Source of the DNA: Clostridiales bacterium UBA6981
GTDB lineage: Bacteria; Bacillota; Clostridia; Oscillospirales; Oscillospiraceae
Reading direction: 5' to 3'
Assembly: GCA_002450075.1 (NCBI GenBank)
Contig: DJYJ01000055.1
Location: forward strand, 16,630 to 29,190
Length of the DNA stretch: 12,561 bases
The translations under genes and the position numbers were made by a program. The notes under the pieces are model-generated. The model saw nothing but the letters and a program-made list of their open reading frames with translations. It ran no database searches and was not told the DNA's origin. Shown here one piece after another: positions 1 through 6,341 of the stretch (position 1 is the stretch's first letter; the number at the start of each line of letters is the position of its first letter).

Positions 1-687
1 ATCAATACCGAGGACTTCATGGCGGCGGTGGACTTCCTCTCGCTGCACGATCGGGTCGATCCCGACCGCATCGGCATCATCGGTATCTGCGGCTGGGGCG
101 GGATGGCGCTCAACGCCGCCGCGCTCGACACCCGCGTCAAGGCGACGGTCGCCTCCACCATGTACGACATGACCCGCGTGAACGCCAAGGGCTATTTCGA
201 TTCCGAGGACAGCGAGGACGCCCGCTATGCCAAGAAGGCGGCCATGTGCGCGCAGCGTCTCGAGGATCTGAAGAGCGGCGGATACAAGCTCGGCGGCGGG
301 GTCGTCGATCCGCTGCCGGAGGACGCGCCGTTCTTCGTCAAGGATTATTATGATTACTACAAAACGCCGCGCGGCTACCATCCCCGCTCGCTCAACTCCA
401 ACGGCGGCTGGAACGTGATCGGCTGCGAGAGCTTTATCAATCAGCCCATCCTGCGCTATTCCAACGAGATCCGCAGCGCGGTGCTCGTGATGCACGGCGA
501 CGCGGCCCACTCCTGCTACTTCGGGCGGGACGCCTACGCCGACATGGTGCGCGGCAGCAAGTATACGGCGAACAAGGAGCTGCTGATCATCCCCGGCGCG
601 ACGCACACCGATCTCTATGACGGCGGGAAAAAGGGCGCCATCCCCTTTGACAGACTTGCCGCGTTCTTTTCAGAGTACCTGAAATAA
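1..687 (+). CDS. alpha/beta-hydrolase family protein, 5'-truncated by window edge
   Basis: The reading frame is open from base 1 and ends at TAA 685-687. The ATG at 19 lies inside the domain, so the true start is upstream of the window and roughly the first third of a ~330-residue family member is missing. The nucleophile-elbow region is encoded at 76-105 (IIGICGWGGM). An Asp in a VMHGD strand end is at 499-501 and a His in GATHTD at 604-606, both matching the acid and base positions of dienelactone-hydrolase-like alpha/beta hydrolases. The elbow is unusual: the only candidate nucleophile is the Cys at 88-90, and where many relatives carry Ser (CASGG) there is Trp (94-96). No signal peptide can be judged because the N-terminus is absent. 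The next gene starts 4 nt downstream, so they are probably co-transcribed. The substrate is unknown. The fold assignment is secure, catalysis less so. Confidence 0.85.
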   Translation: MNTEDFMAAVDFLSLHDRVDPDRIGIIGICGWGGMALNAAALDTRVKATVASTMYDMTRVNAKGYFDSEDSEDARYAKKAAMCAQRLEDLKSGGYKLGGGVVDPLPEDAPFFVKDYYDYYKTPRGYHPRSLNSNGGWNVIGCESFINQPILRYSNEIRSAVLVMHGDAAHSCYFGRDAYADMVRGSKYTANKELLIIPGATHTDLYDGGKKGAIPFDRLAAFFSEYLK

Positions 688-691
688 GCAG

Positions 692-1261
692 ATGAACGGA
701 AGACGAATGAAAATCACTGTCTCCGCCGCGCTCTGCCTGGCGCTGCTGCTTTCCGCCTGCGGCCAAGCCCGGGCACGGGAGAGCAGCTTAGCCGAGACAC
801 CCGCCGCAGAGCCGACGTCCGCCGTGACGGCAACAGCCTTACCTGAGCCGACGCCGCTCCCTGCTGCACAGCGGGAGGAGAACGAAATACCCGAGGAGGA
901 AACAGCGATGATTCAGATGAAGATCGGAGATACCGCGGTCGCGGTCGACTGGGCGGAAAACGATTCCGTGGAGGCGCTCGCCGCGCTGTGTGAAGAAACG
1001 CCGCTTGTGATCGAGATGTCGATGTACGGCGGCTTCGAGCAGGTGGGGCCGATCGGCGCGAGCCTGCCGCGCAGCGACGTACAGACCACGACGGCGGCGG
1101 GCGATATCGTGCTGTACGCCGGCGATCAGATCGTGGTCTTCTACGGCTCGAACAGCTGGGCCTATACCCGGCTCGGCCATATCACCGACAAGAGCGCCGC
1201 CGCGCTGGCGGAGCTTCTGGGGCACGGCGACGTGCGCCTTACCCTGTCGATCGGAGACTGA
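692..1261 (+). CDS. cyclophilin-like-fold lipoprotein
   Basis: This is a 189-residue exported lipoprotein. The N-terminus has Arg/Lys residues, a hydrophobic core (about residues 8-20) and a lipobox LLSAC with the acylated Cys at residue 23. A Pro/Thr/Ala/Glu-rich linker follows (about 30-72), typical of a tether from the membrane. Residues ~73-188 form a compact beta-rich domain resembling the bacterial cyclophilin-like family (PF18050-type), including IKIG-, AGDIVLY- and YTRLGHI-like stretches. Proteins of this family often sit beside alpha/beta hydrolases and flavodoxin-like reductases in gut bacteria, as here; whether they have peptidyl-prolyl isomerase activity is unclear. The start at 692 is 4 nt after the preceding stop. 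An in-frame ATG at 707 with GGAAG just upstream is an alternative that keeps the whole signal peptide. The stop TGA overlaps the next ATG by one base, suggesting translational coupling. Confidence 0.82.
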   Translation: MNGRRMKITVSAALCLALLLSACGQARARESSLAETPAAEPTSAVTATALPEPTPLPAAQREENEIPEEETAMIQMKIGDTAVAVDWAENDSVEALAALCEETPLVIEMSMYGGFEQVGPIGASLPRSDVQTTTAAGDIVLYAGDQIVVFYGSNSWAYTRLGHITDKSAAALAELLGHGDVRLTLSIGD

Positions 1262-1779
1262 TGGAGATGGATATTCTCGTTTTGAACGGCAGCCCCCGCC
1301 CGCAGGGGGAAACGGCGAAGATGATCGCCGCCTTTGGCGCCGCGGCCGAGCGCGCGGGGCATACGGTGACGGTCATCGACGTCTGCCGCCTCAACATCCG
1401 CGGCTGCCTTGCCTGCGAATACTGCCACGGAAAAGGACAGGGCACGTGCGCGCAGAAGGACGACATGCAGGCGATCTATGAAAAGCTGCGCGAAACGGAC
1501 ATGCTCGTGCTGGCCTCGCCGATCTACTATCACAACCTCAGCGGCCAGCTCAAGTGCGTCATCGACCGCTTTTACGCCGCGCTCTATCCCGCCGCGCCCG
1601 CGCGGCTGAAAAAGGCGGCGATGTTTCTCGCCTCCGGCGACGCGGACATGGACGTCGGAGCCCGGTTTTCCTATGAGGGGGACTTCCTCGGCTATCTCGG
1701 ATTGGAGGACGGCGGGCTCTTTACCAACCACGATCCGGACGTGCTGGACAGAATCGCGGCCATGGCGGCGTCACTGTAA
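1261..1779 (+). CDS. iron-sulfur flavoprotein-like NAD(P)H-dependent reductase (flavodoxin fold)
   Basis: This 172-residue cytoplasmic protein has an N-terminal beta-strand and phosphate-binding loop LNGSPRPQGET (residues 8-18), which binds FMN in the NADPH-dependent FMN reductase/flavodoxin superfamily. The ASPIYYHNLSGQLK segment (85-98) is the second flavin-contacting loop. Cysteines at 49, 52, 55 and 63 form CX2CX2CX7C, matching the compact 4Fe-4S motif of iron-sulfur flavoproteins (CX2CX2CX4-7C), so it probably carries both FMN and a 4Fe-4S cluster and moves electrons from an unknown donor. The C-terminal third is somewhat shorter than in the paralogue at 5787-6329. The ATG overlaps the upstream TGA (TGATG) and a second Met at residue 3 could also serve as start. 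It is the last gene before a strong terminator. The physiological substrate cannot be deduced. Confidence 0.85.
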   Translation: MEMDILVLNGSPRPQGETAKMIAAFGAAAERAGHTVTVIDVCRLNIRGCLACEYCHGKGQGTCAQKDDMQAIYEKLRETDMLVLASPIYYHNLSGQLKCVIDRFYAALYPAAPARLKKAAMFLASGDADMDVGARFSYEGDFLGYLGLEDGGLFTNHDPDVLDRIAAMAASL

Positions 1780-1790
1780 AAATTCGAGCA

Positions 1791-1829
1791 AAAAAAGGCG
1801 CGGACCGGGCGATCGGTCCGCGCCTTTTT
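1791..1829 (+). terminator. intrinsic terminator, hydrolase-lipoprotein-flavoprotein operon
   Basis: There is a perfect 11-bp stem (1797-1807 with 1814-1824) around a 6-nt loop, followed by TTTTT at 1825-1829. The A-run at 1791-1796 extends the pairing and could give some termination on the opposite strand. Confidence 0.9.
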
Positions 1830-1841
1830 GGGATAGCATAC

Positions 1842-1870
1842 TTTACCTTTTCCGGAAAATGCTGTATACT
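1842..1870 (+). promoter_or_regulatory. sigma-A-type promoter for the dehydratase-like gene
   Basis: A -35 box TTTACC (1842-1847) and a -10 box TATACT (1865-1870) are separated by exactly 17 bp. The expected start of transcription is near 1877, giving a leader of about 65 nt. The site lies between the upstream terminator and the next gene, where a promoter is needed. Confidence 0.65.
1848..1859. promoter_or_regulatory. palindrome in promoter spacer (possible operator)
   Basis: TTTTCCGGAAAA is a perfect 12-bp palindrome filling most of the spacer between the -35 and -10 boxes at 1842-1870. A dimeric regulator bound here would block polymerase. No regulator is identified. Confidence 0.35.
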
Positions 1871-1941
1871 TTTCCCATCGCCGCACGGAGGAAAGAGCCG
1901 CCGCTTTCGCGCTCGCCGTGCGCATACCTTGGAGTAATGGC

Positions 1942-2766
1942 ATGAAGAGAGAGAGAACGCTCGTCGCGATCCTGTGCGCCGCCGTGCTGCTTGTTCTGAC
2001 GACAATCTCGGCAGCGACGCAGGAGCGGGAAAAACGCATACCGCAGATCCGGGCAAGAGGCGTGCTGCTCGTCGGCACGACGGGGGATTACCGCCCCATA
2101 ACATACCTCGATCCGGGCAGCGGCGAATACTGGGGCTTTGATATCGAGCTGGCGAAGGACCTGGCCGAGGCACTGGGCGTGGAGCTTCGCTTTGTGCCCA
2201 CCACGTGGCCTACCCTGATGGAGGACACACAGGCGGAGAAATTCGACCTTGCCATCAGCGGCATCACGATCACGGATGCCAGACGCGCCCAGGCGCTGAT
2301 GTCCGAGGGCTATCTCGCAAACGGCAAGACGGTGCTCTGCCGCGCTGCGGATGCGGGCAGATATACCTCGCTGGAGGCGATCGACCGGCCGGAGGTCGTC
2401 GTGATGGAAAACCCGGGCGGGCTCAACGAGCAGTTCGTGCGGCAGAATCTGCCGCATGCGGCGCTCGTCATCCACAGAGTAAACGAGGAGATCCCCGGCC
2501 TGGTGGCCTCCGGGGCGGCGGACGTCATGATCACCGAGATCCTGGAGGCGGGCTATTATGCCGCACAGGACAGCCGTCTGGCCGCGCCGCTGCTGCACGA
2601 GCCCTTTACCCACGGCGAGCTCGGCGTGCTGATGGCGCAGGGCTCGGAGGATCTGCTTGAATTCGTCAACGGCTTTCTGGCCGACGAGCGCGAGAGCGGA
2701 CGGCTCGACGAGCTCGCGGAGACGTACATATACGGCGCGGCTTCCGATCTGGACGCCGCCGCGTGA
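1942..2766 (+). CDS. exported cyclohexadienyl dehydratase-like / solute-binding-family protein
   Basis: This 274-residue protein has a basic N-terminus and a hydrophobic segment (about residues 7-24), read as a signal peptide or anchor without a lipobox. The rest is a family-3 solute-binding fold (PF00497). Several blocks resemble the Pseudomonas cyclohexadienyl dehydratase PheC rather than ordinary amino-acid binders: TTGDYRPITY (46-55), GFDIELAKDLAEALG (65-79), VPTTWPTLM (85-93), FDLAISGITI (101-110), NPGGLNEQF (157-165) and TEILEA (198-203). Glu202 lines up with the acidic residue of TDAIEA in PheC, which I recall as catalytic. The protein may convert prephenate or arogenate outside the membrane, or bind a related ligand. 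No ABC permease or ATPase gene is adjacent. The start at 1942 is preceded by GGAG with 7-nt spacing; the upstream in-frame ATG at 1918 has no such site. The gene has its own promoter and terminator. Confidence 0.8.
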   Translation: MKRERTLVAILCAAVLLVLTTISAATQEREKRIPQIRARGVLLVGTTGDYRPITYLDPGSGEYWGFDIELAKDLAEALGVELRFVPTTWPTLMEDTQAEKFDLAISGITITDARRAQALMSEGYLANGKTVLCRAADAGRYTSLEAIDRPEVVVMENPGGLNEQFVRQNLPHAALVIHRVNEEIPGLVASGAADVMITEILEAGYYAAQDSRLAAPLLHEPFTHGELGVLMAQGSEDLLEFVNGFLADERESGRLDELAETYIYGAASDLDAAA

Positions 2767-2775
2767 ATATTCCGC

Positions 2776-2808
2776 AAAGGCCGCCCCTTCGACCGAGGGG
2801 CGGCCTTT
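2776..2808 (+). terminator. hairpin terminator after the dehydratase-like gene
   Basis: A 13-bp perfect stem (2776-2788 with 2796-2808) starts 9 nt after the stop codon. The 3' arm ends in TTT followed by CGG, so the U-tract is short; the A/U closing pairs partly compensate. Confidence 0.7.
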
Positions 2809-2824
2809 CGGACTCACAGGGGGC

Positions 2825-2853
2825 TTGTGAAGGAAGGAGAAAAATGTTATACT
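2825..2853 (+). promoter_or_regulatory. sigma-A-type promoter for the acyltransferase operon
   Basis: TTGTGA (2825-2830), a 17-bp spacer (2831-2847) and TATACT (2848-2853). Transcription would start near 2860, leaving a leader of about 105 nt before the ATG at 2966. An apparent AAGGAAGGAG/ATG pair at 2830-2846 falls inside this promoter and would not be transcribed. Confidence 0.65.
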
Positions 2854-2863
2854 TCCTTTGTTT

Positions 2864-2909
2864 GGCGCCCCGGGGCAATCGACCCCAGACGGGGCGCGCC
2901 CGCCTTTTT
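2864..2909 (+). promoter_or_regulatory. structured leader with terminator-like hairpin (possible attenuator)
   Basis: Just after the predicted transcription start, GCGCCCC (2865-2871) can pair with GGGGCGC (2891-2897). An inner GGGG (2872-2875) can pair with CCCC (2883-2886). A competing self-complementary GGGCGCGCCC occupies 2892-2901. TTTTT follows at 2905-2909. The alternative pairings plus a T-run, with a good terminator already placed upstream at 2776-2808, resemble an attenuator controlling entry into the operon. The trigger is unknown and I recognise no riboswitch class. Confidence 0.4.
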
Positions 2910-2965
2910 CGGCAAAAAGAAGCAAAAGCAAGCGCGGCGGGACAAGCCGCACGGGAAGGACAAAC

Positions 2966-4234
2966 ATGCAGAAAAACTGGTACCGGCTGGACACGGCCGC
3001 GCTGATCTTCCCCGCGATCGCACGGCGCGACTGGTGCAACGCCTTTCGCGTTTCGGCCACTTTGTGCGAGCCGGTCGATCCGGAGATCCTGCAGCGCGCG
3101 ACGGACGACATGCGCCGGCGCTTTCCGTTTTATTTCGTGACGCTGCACAAGGGCTTTTTCTGGTATTATCTCGAGGAGACCGGGCGGGGCGTGACGGTCC
3201 GGCAGGACTATGCCTACCCGCTGACCTTTATGAGCAGCCGTGAGCTGAAGAAAAACTGTCTGCGCGTGCTGTACTATAAAAACCGCATCGCGGTCGAGTT
3301 TTTCCACTCGCTGACCGACGGGCGCGGCGGCAGCATCTTCCTCTGCAACCTCGTCGCGCGCTATCTCGAGCTCAGGCACGGCCTTGAGATCCCCAAGGAG
3401 GGGCTGATCGTCGACTGGAACGCGCCTCCTCCGCCGGAGGAGCTGGAGGACAGCTTTTTGAAAAACGCCGCCGAGACCGCCGCGAGCCGGCGCGAGGAGG
3501 CGTCCTACCGTCTGCATGGCACGCGCTCCGAGCAGGGCTTCAAGACGCTGACCTGCGGCATCGTAGAGACGCAGGCGCTGCTCGATACGGCACACCGCTA
3601 TCACGTGACGGTCACGGCGCTGCTCGCGGCCGTGATGGCGGAGAGCATCATCGCCATGCAGGACGCCGAGCGGTCGCGCCGCCGCCAGCGTCCGGTCAAG
3701 ATCACGATCCCGGTCGACCTCCGCCGCCTGTACGGCAGCCGGACGATGCGCAATTTCTCGCTCGTCGTAAACATCGGCGCCGACCCGCGCTACGGCGATT
3801 ATACGCTCGAGGAGCTGTGCAGGACGATGTATCACCAGCTCTGCGCCAATGCCACGCCCCAGAATATGGCGGGCATGATCGCCGCGAACGTCCAGCCCCA
3901 GCAGGTCGTCGCGCTGCGTCTGGCGCCGGCGGCGCTGAAGAACCTCGTGATGGACGCCGTCTATCGCCAAAGCGGCGAGAGCGGCGGCTGCCTGAACATC
4001 TCGAACATTACGAGCCTGCCGCTGCCGGACGTCATGCAGAGCTATGTCGCGCGCATGGAATTCATCATCGGTCCGCAGCGCAGCTATCCCAACAACTGCT
4101 CGGTTTTGAGCTACGGCGGGAAGACCTATATCAACATGATCCGATCGATCCGGGAATCGGAGCTCGAGCGCCGCTTTTTCTCCCGCCTCGTCGAGCTGGG
4201 GATCGCGGTTGAAATCGAAAGCAACAGGAGATAA
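2966..4234 (+). CDS. condensation-domain-like acyltransferase (alcohol acetyltransferase/CAT-like fold)
   Basis: This 422-residue cytoplasmic protein belongs to the chloramphenicol-acetyltransferase/condensation-domain superfamily. It carries the catalytic HxxxDG motif as HSLTDG, with His114 as general base and Asp118 structural, on the strand-loop after VEFF. The C-terminal half has an NFSLVVNIGADPRYG stretch in the place of the DFGW-like region of these enzymes. The length (~420) suits the stand-alone alcohol acetyltransferase/PapA5-like group (COG4908) rather than a module of a peptide synthetase. It should move an acyl group from CoA or a carrier to an alcohol or amine; donor and acceptor are unknown. 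The start at 2966 has GGAAGG 5-6 nt upstream; the frame is open from 2858 but that segment is low-complexity leader. It heads a four-gene operon, 4 nt before a membrane protein gene. No carrier-protein gene is present. Confidence 0.82.
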   Translation: MQKNWYRLDTAALIFPAIARRDWCNAFRVSATLCEPVDPEILQRATDDMRRRFPFYFVTLHKGFFWYYLEETGRGVTVRQDYAYPLTFMSSRELKKNCLRVLYYKNRIAVEFFHSLTDGRGGSIFLCNLVARYLELRHGLEIPKEGLIVDWNAPPPPEELEDSFLKNAAETAASRREEASYRLHGTRSEQGFKTLTCGIVETQALLDTAHRYHVTVTALLAAVMAESIIAMQDAERSRRRQRPVKITIPVDLRRLYGSRTMRNFSLVVNIGADPRYGDYTLEELCRTMYHQLCANATPQNMAGMIAANVQPQQVVALRLAPAALKNLVMDAVYRQSGESGGCLNISNITSLPLPDVMQSYVARMEFIIGPQRSYPNNCSVLSYGGKTYINMIRSIRESELERRFFSRLVELGIAVEIESNRR

Positions 4235-4238
4235 GGAT

Positions 4239-4925
4239 ATGTACTGTGTCAAATGCGGCGTCAGACTGCAGGAGGGGACGGAGCGCTGCCCGCTTTGCGC
4301 CACGCCGGTATGGAACCCGGAGGAGGCGACGGCGGAGCGCGGCTATCCCGATACGCTGCCGCGCGCCCACCGCGAATCGGACCTGACCGGCGCGGTGGCC
4401 TTTACGGTGATCTGCGCTATCGCCGTGCTCGTCACGCTGACGGTCTGCTTCAAGCTGTACGGCGCGCTGCGCTGGGGCGGCTATGTGGTGCTCGGCATCG
4501 CGCTGTTCTACATCCTGACCGTGCTGCCGCGCTGGTTTCGAGAGCCGCGGGGCGAGGTCTTCGTCCCGGTCGACCACGCGGCGATCGCGCTGTATGTGCT
4601 CTACATCTGTCTCAAGACCGGCGGACACTGGTTCTTGAGCTTTGCCTTCCCGGTCATCCTGGCGAGCTGCGTGCTTTCCACGGCGATGATCTGTCTGCTC
4701 AAATACGTCCGGGGCGGGAGGCTGTTCATCTTCGGCGGCTTTCTGATCCTGCTCGGCGGCTTCACGGTGCTCGTGGAGTTTTTCGAGCATATCAGCTTCG
4801 GTACGGAGATGTTCCGCTGGAGTCTTTACTCCCTTACGTCCTTCGGCGCGGCGGGCCTGTTCCTGTTGATTGCGGGGATGATCCCCGCGCTGCGGCAGGG
4901 TCTCGAAAAGCGGTTTTTCTTCTGA
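4239..4925 (+). CDS. zinc-ribbon multi-pass membrane protein, DUF6320-like
   Basis: This 228-residue protein opens with a short zinc ribbon, CxxC at residues 3/6 and CxxC at 17/20. A polar stretch follows (about 25-49), then six predicted membrane segments (about 50-72, 78-96, 113-126, 131-154, 161-182, 196-218). A charged tail ends in FFF. This arrangement matches DUF6320-type proteins, which I recall as neighbours of alcohol-acetyltransferase-like genes in Firmicutes; the function is unknown. The start at 4239 follows AGGAGATAAGG and lies 4 nt after the acyltransferase stop; the frame extends to a TTG at 4209 but that overlaps the previous gene and lacks a good site. It may anchor or present the acyl acceptor to the cytoplasmic enzymes on either side. 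That role is inference from context. Confidence 0.78.
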   Translation: MYCVKCGVRLQEGTERCPLCATPVWNPEEATAERGYPDTLPRAHRESDLTGAVAFTVICAIAVLVTLTVCFKLYGALRWGGYVVLGIALFYILTVLPRWFREPRGEVFVPVDHAAIALYVLYICLKTGGHWFLSFAFPVILASCVLSTAMICLLKYVRGGRLFIFGGFLILLGGFTVLVEFFEHISFGTEMFRWSLYSLTSFGAAGLFLLIAGMIPALRQGLEKRFFF

Positions 4926-4935
4926 GGAGCGACGA

Positions 4936-5790
4936 ATGGCAAAACACTTGTTTTTGACCGAACGCCGCAGGATCGCGGTCGGCCATCATACGATCCGCCT
5001 GCTGATCCTCCGCCCGCTGGAGAGCCGGGAGGAAAAGGTGCCCGGCGTGCTGTGGATCCACGGCGGGGGCTACCAGTCCGGCTCGGCAAAGGACGTTTTC
5101 GCCACGCGGGCGCTCTCGCTCGTCGTCAAATTCGGCGCGGTGCTCGTCGCGCCGGATTACCGTCTGTCGAAAAAGCATCCCTATCCGGCCGCACTGCATG
5201 ACTGCTATGCCGCGCTGCTCTATCTGCGGGACCATGCCGCGGAGATCGGCGTGCGCGACGACCAGATCATGGTCGGCGGCGAGAGCGCGGGCGGCGGCAT
5301 GGCCGCGGCGCTGTGCATGCTCTCGCACGACAGGGGAGAGGTGAACATCGCCTATCAGATGCCGCTCTACCCGATGCTCGACGACCGGGACACCCCCTCC
5401 TCGGCCGACAATCACGCGCCGAACTGGAACACCCGGCGCAACCGCAAGGCCTGGAAGCGCTATCTGCGCGAGGCCTACGGCACCGACATCGTCTCGTGCT
5501 ATGCCGCCCCCGCGCGGCGCGAGGATTACAGCGGCCTGCCGCCCTGTTATACCTTCGTCGGCGACATCGAGCCGTTTTACTGCGAGACCGTGGACTATGT
5601 CCGCCGTCTGCGCGAGGCGGGGGTGGAGGCCGAGGTCGACGTGTATCCCGACTGGTTCCATGCCTATGACCTGTTCTTCCCGACAAAAAAGGTCGTGCGC
5701 GAGGCGATCGCGCGCTTTGAAGAACACTATCAATACGCCGCGGCGCATTATTTCGCGCCGCAGAAGAAAAAAGAAGGAGAAAACAGATGA
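4936..5790 (+). CDS. HSL-family (GDXG) alpha/beta-hydrolase esterase
   Basis: This 284-residue cytoplasmic esterase/lipase is of the hormone-sensitive-lipase group (PF07859/PF20434-type). The oxyanion-hole motif HGGG is at residues 42-45 and the nucleophile elbow GESAG at 115-119, with Ser117. The catalytic Asp is probably Asp210 in the GDIEPF segment and the catalytic His is His242 in DWFHAYD, so the triad looks complete. VAPDYRLSKKHPYPAA (71-86) is a typical family block. It should hydrolyse short-chain carboxyl esters. In an operon with an O-acyltransferase it may remove the acyl group that enzyme adds, or act on a related ester; this is inference. GGAG at 4926-4929 lies 6 nt before the ATG and 10 nt separate it from the membrane-protein gene. 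Its TGA overlaps the next ATG (ATGA, 5787-5790), indicating translational coupling. Confidence 0.88.
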   Translation: MAKHLFLTERRRIAVGHHTIRLLILRPLESREEKVPGVLWIHGGGYQSGSAKDVFATRALSLVVKFGAVLVAPDYRLSKKHPYPAALHDCYAALLYLRDHAAEIGVRDDQIMVGGESAGGGMAAALCMLSHDRGEVNIAYQMPLYPMLDDRDTPSSADNHAPNWNTRRNRKAWKRYLREAYGTDIVSCYAAPARREDYSGLPPCYTFVGDIEPFYCETVDYVRRLREAGVEAEVDVYPDWFHAYDLFFPTKKVVREAIARFEEHYQYAAAHYFAPQKKKEGENR

Positions 5791-6329
5791 GCAAAAAAGT
5801 GTTGATCCTCTCCGCGAGCCCGCGGAAGAACAGCAATTCCGAGATGCTCGCGCGCACCTTTGCCGCCGGCGCGGAGGCGAGCGGCAACGAGGTCGAGCTG
5901 ATCTCGCTGCGCGGAAAAGACCTCCGCTTCTGCCAGGGCTGTTTTGCCTGCCAGCGGACGGGAAAGTGCGTGATCGGGGACGACATGCAGGAGATCGTGC
6001 CCAAAATGGAGCAGGCCGACGTGCTCGTCTTTGCCACGCCGATCTATTACTATGAGATGAGCGGCCAGATGAAGACGCTGCTTGACCGCGGCAATCCGCT
6101 TTTCGTGGCGGACTATCGCTTCCGCGACGTCTATTTTCTCTCTTCCGCGGCCGAGGACGAGGAGGAGGTCCCGCTGCGCGCGCAGAGCGGCCTGGAGGGC
6201 TGGATCGAATGCTTCCCCAAGGCCAGACTCGCCGGCTGCGTGTTCGGCGGCGGCGTGACGGACTGCGGCGAGATGAAAAACCGCCCCGACAGACTCGAGG
6301 CGGCCCACGCGATGGGAGCCTCGGTCTGA
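5787..6329 (+). CDS. iron-sulfur flavoprotein-like NAD(P)H-dependent reductase (second copy)
   Basis: This 180-residue flavodoxin-fold protein has an FMN phosphate-binding loop SASPRKNSNSE (residues 9-19) and a second flavin loop FATPIYYYEMSGQMK (82-96). Cysteines at 49, 52, 55 and 61 form CX2CX2CX5C, the 4Fe-4S motif of iron-sulfur flavoproteins. The first three cysteines sit at the same residue numbers as in the paralogue at 1261-1779, but the two differ enough not to be a recent duplication. It ends with the helix MKNRPDRLEAAHAMG, common in this family. It overlaps the esterase stop by 4 bp, has AAGGAG 7 nt upstream of the ATG, and closes the operon. It probably supplies electrons for a redox step on the same metabolite handled by the acyltransferase and esterase; the partner is not identifiable here. 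Confidence 0.87.
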   Translation: MSKKVLILSASPRKNSNSEMLARTFAAGAEASGNEVELISLRGKDLRFCQGCFACQRTGKCVIGDDMQEIVPKMEQADVLVFATPIYYYEMSGQMKTLLDRGNPLFVADYRFRDVYFLSSAAEDEEEVPLRAQSGLEGWIECFPKARLAGCVFGGGVTDCGEMKNRPDRLEAAHAMGASV

Positions 6330-6341
6330 CAAGATAATACG

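Noticed and set aside
2858..2965. N-terminal extension of the acyltransferase frame
   Set aside because: The codons fall in the hairpin-rich leader, encode Arg/Lys/Pro-rich sequence unlike the family, and lack a ribosome site. The ATG at 2966 has one.
2844..3005. Small 53-codon ORF starting at an ATG preceded by AAGGAAGGAG
   Set aside because: The ATG and its apparent ribosome site lie within the promoter (2825-2853), upstream of the expected transcript start. The product is low-complexity basic sequence overlapping the acyltransferase start.
2966..4234. Acyltransferase as part of a nonribosomal peptide synthetase cluster
   Set aside because: No adenylation, carrier or thioesterase module is present in the window and the length fits a stand-alone enzyme.
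2666..4303. Long minus-strand open frames (also 1843-3111, 4834-6603 and 10039-11601)
   Set aside because: They are antisense to well-supported genes in GC-rich DNA, have Arg/His/Ala-rich compositions without recognisable domains, and lack start signals.
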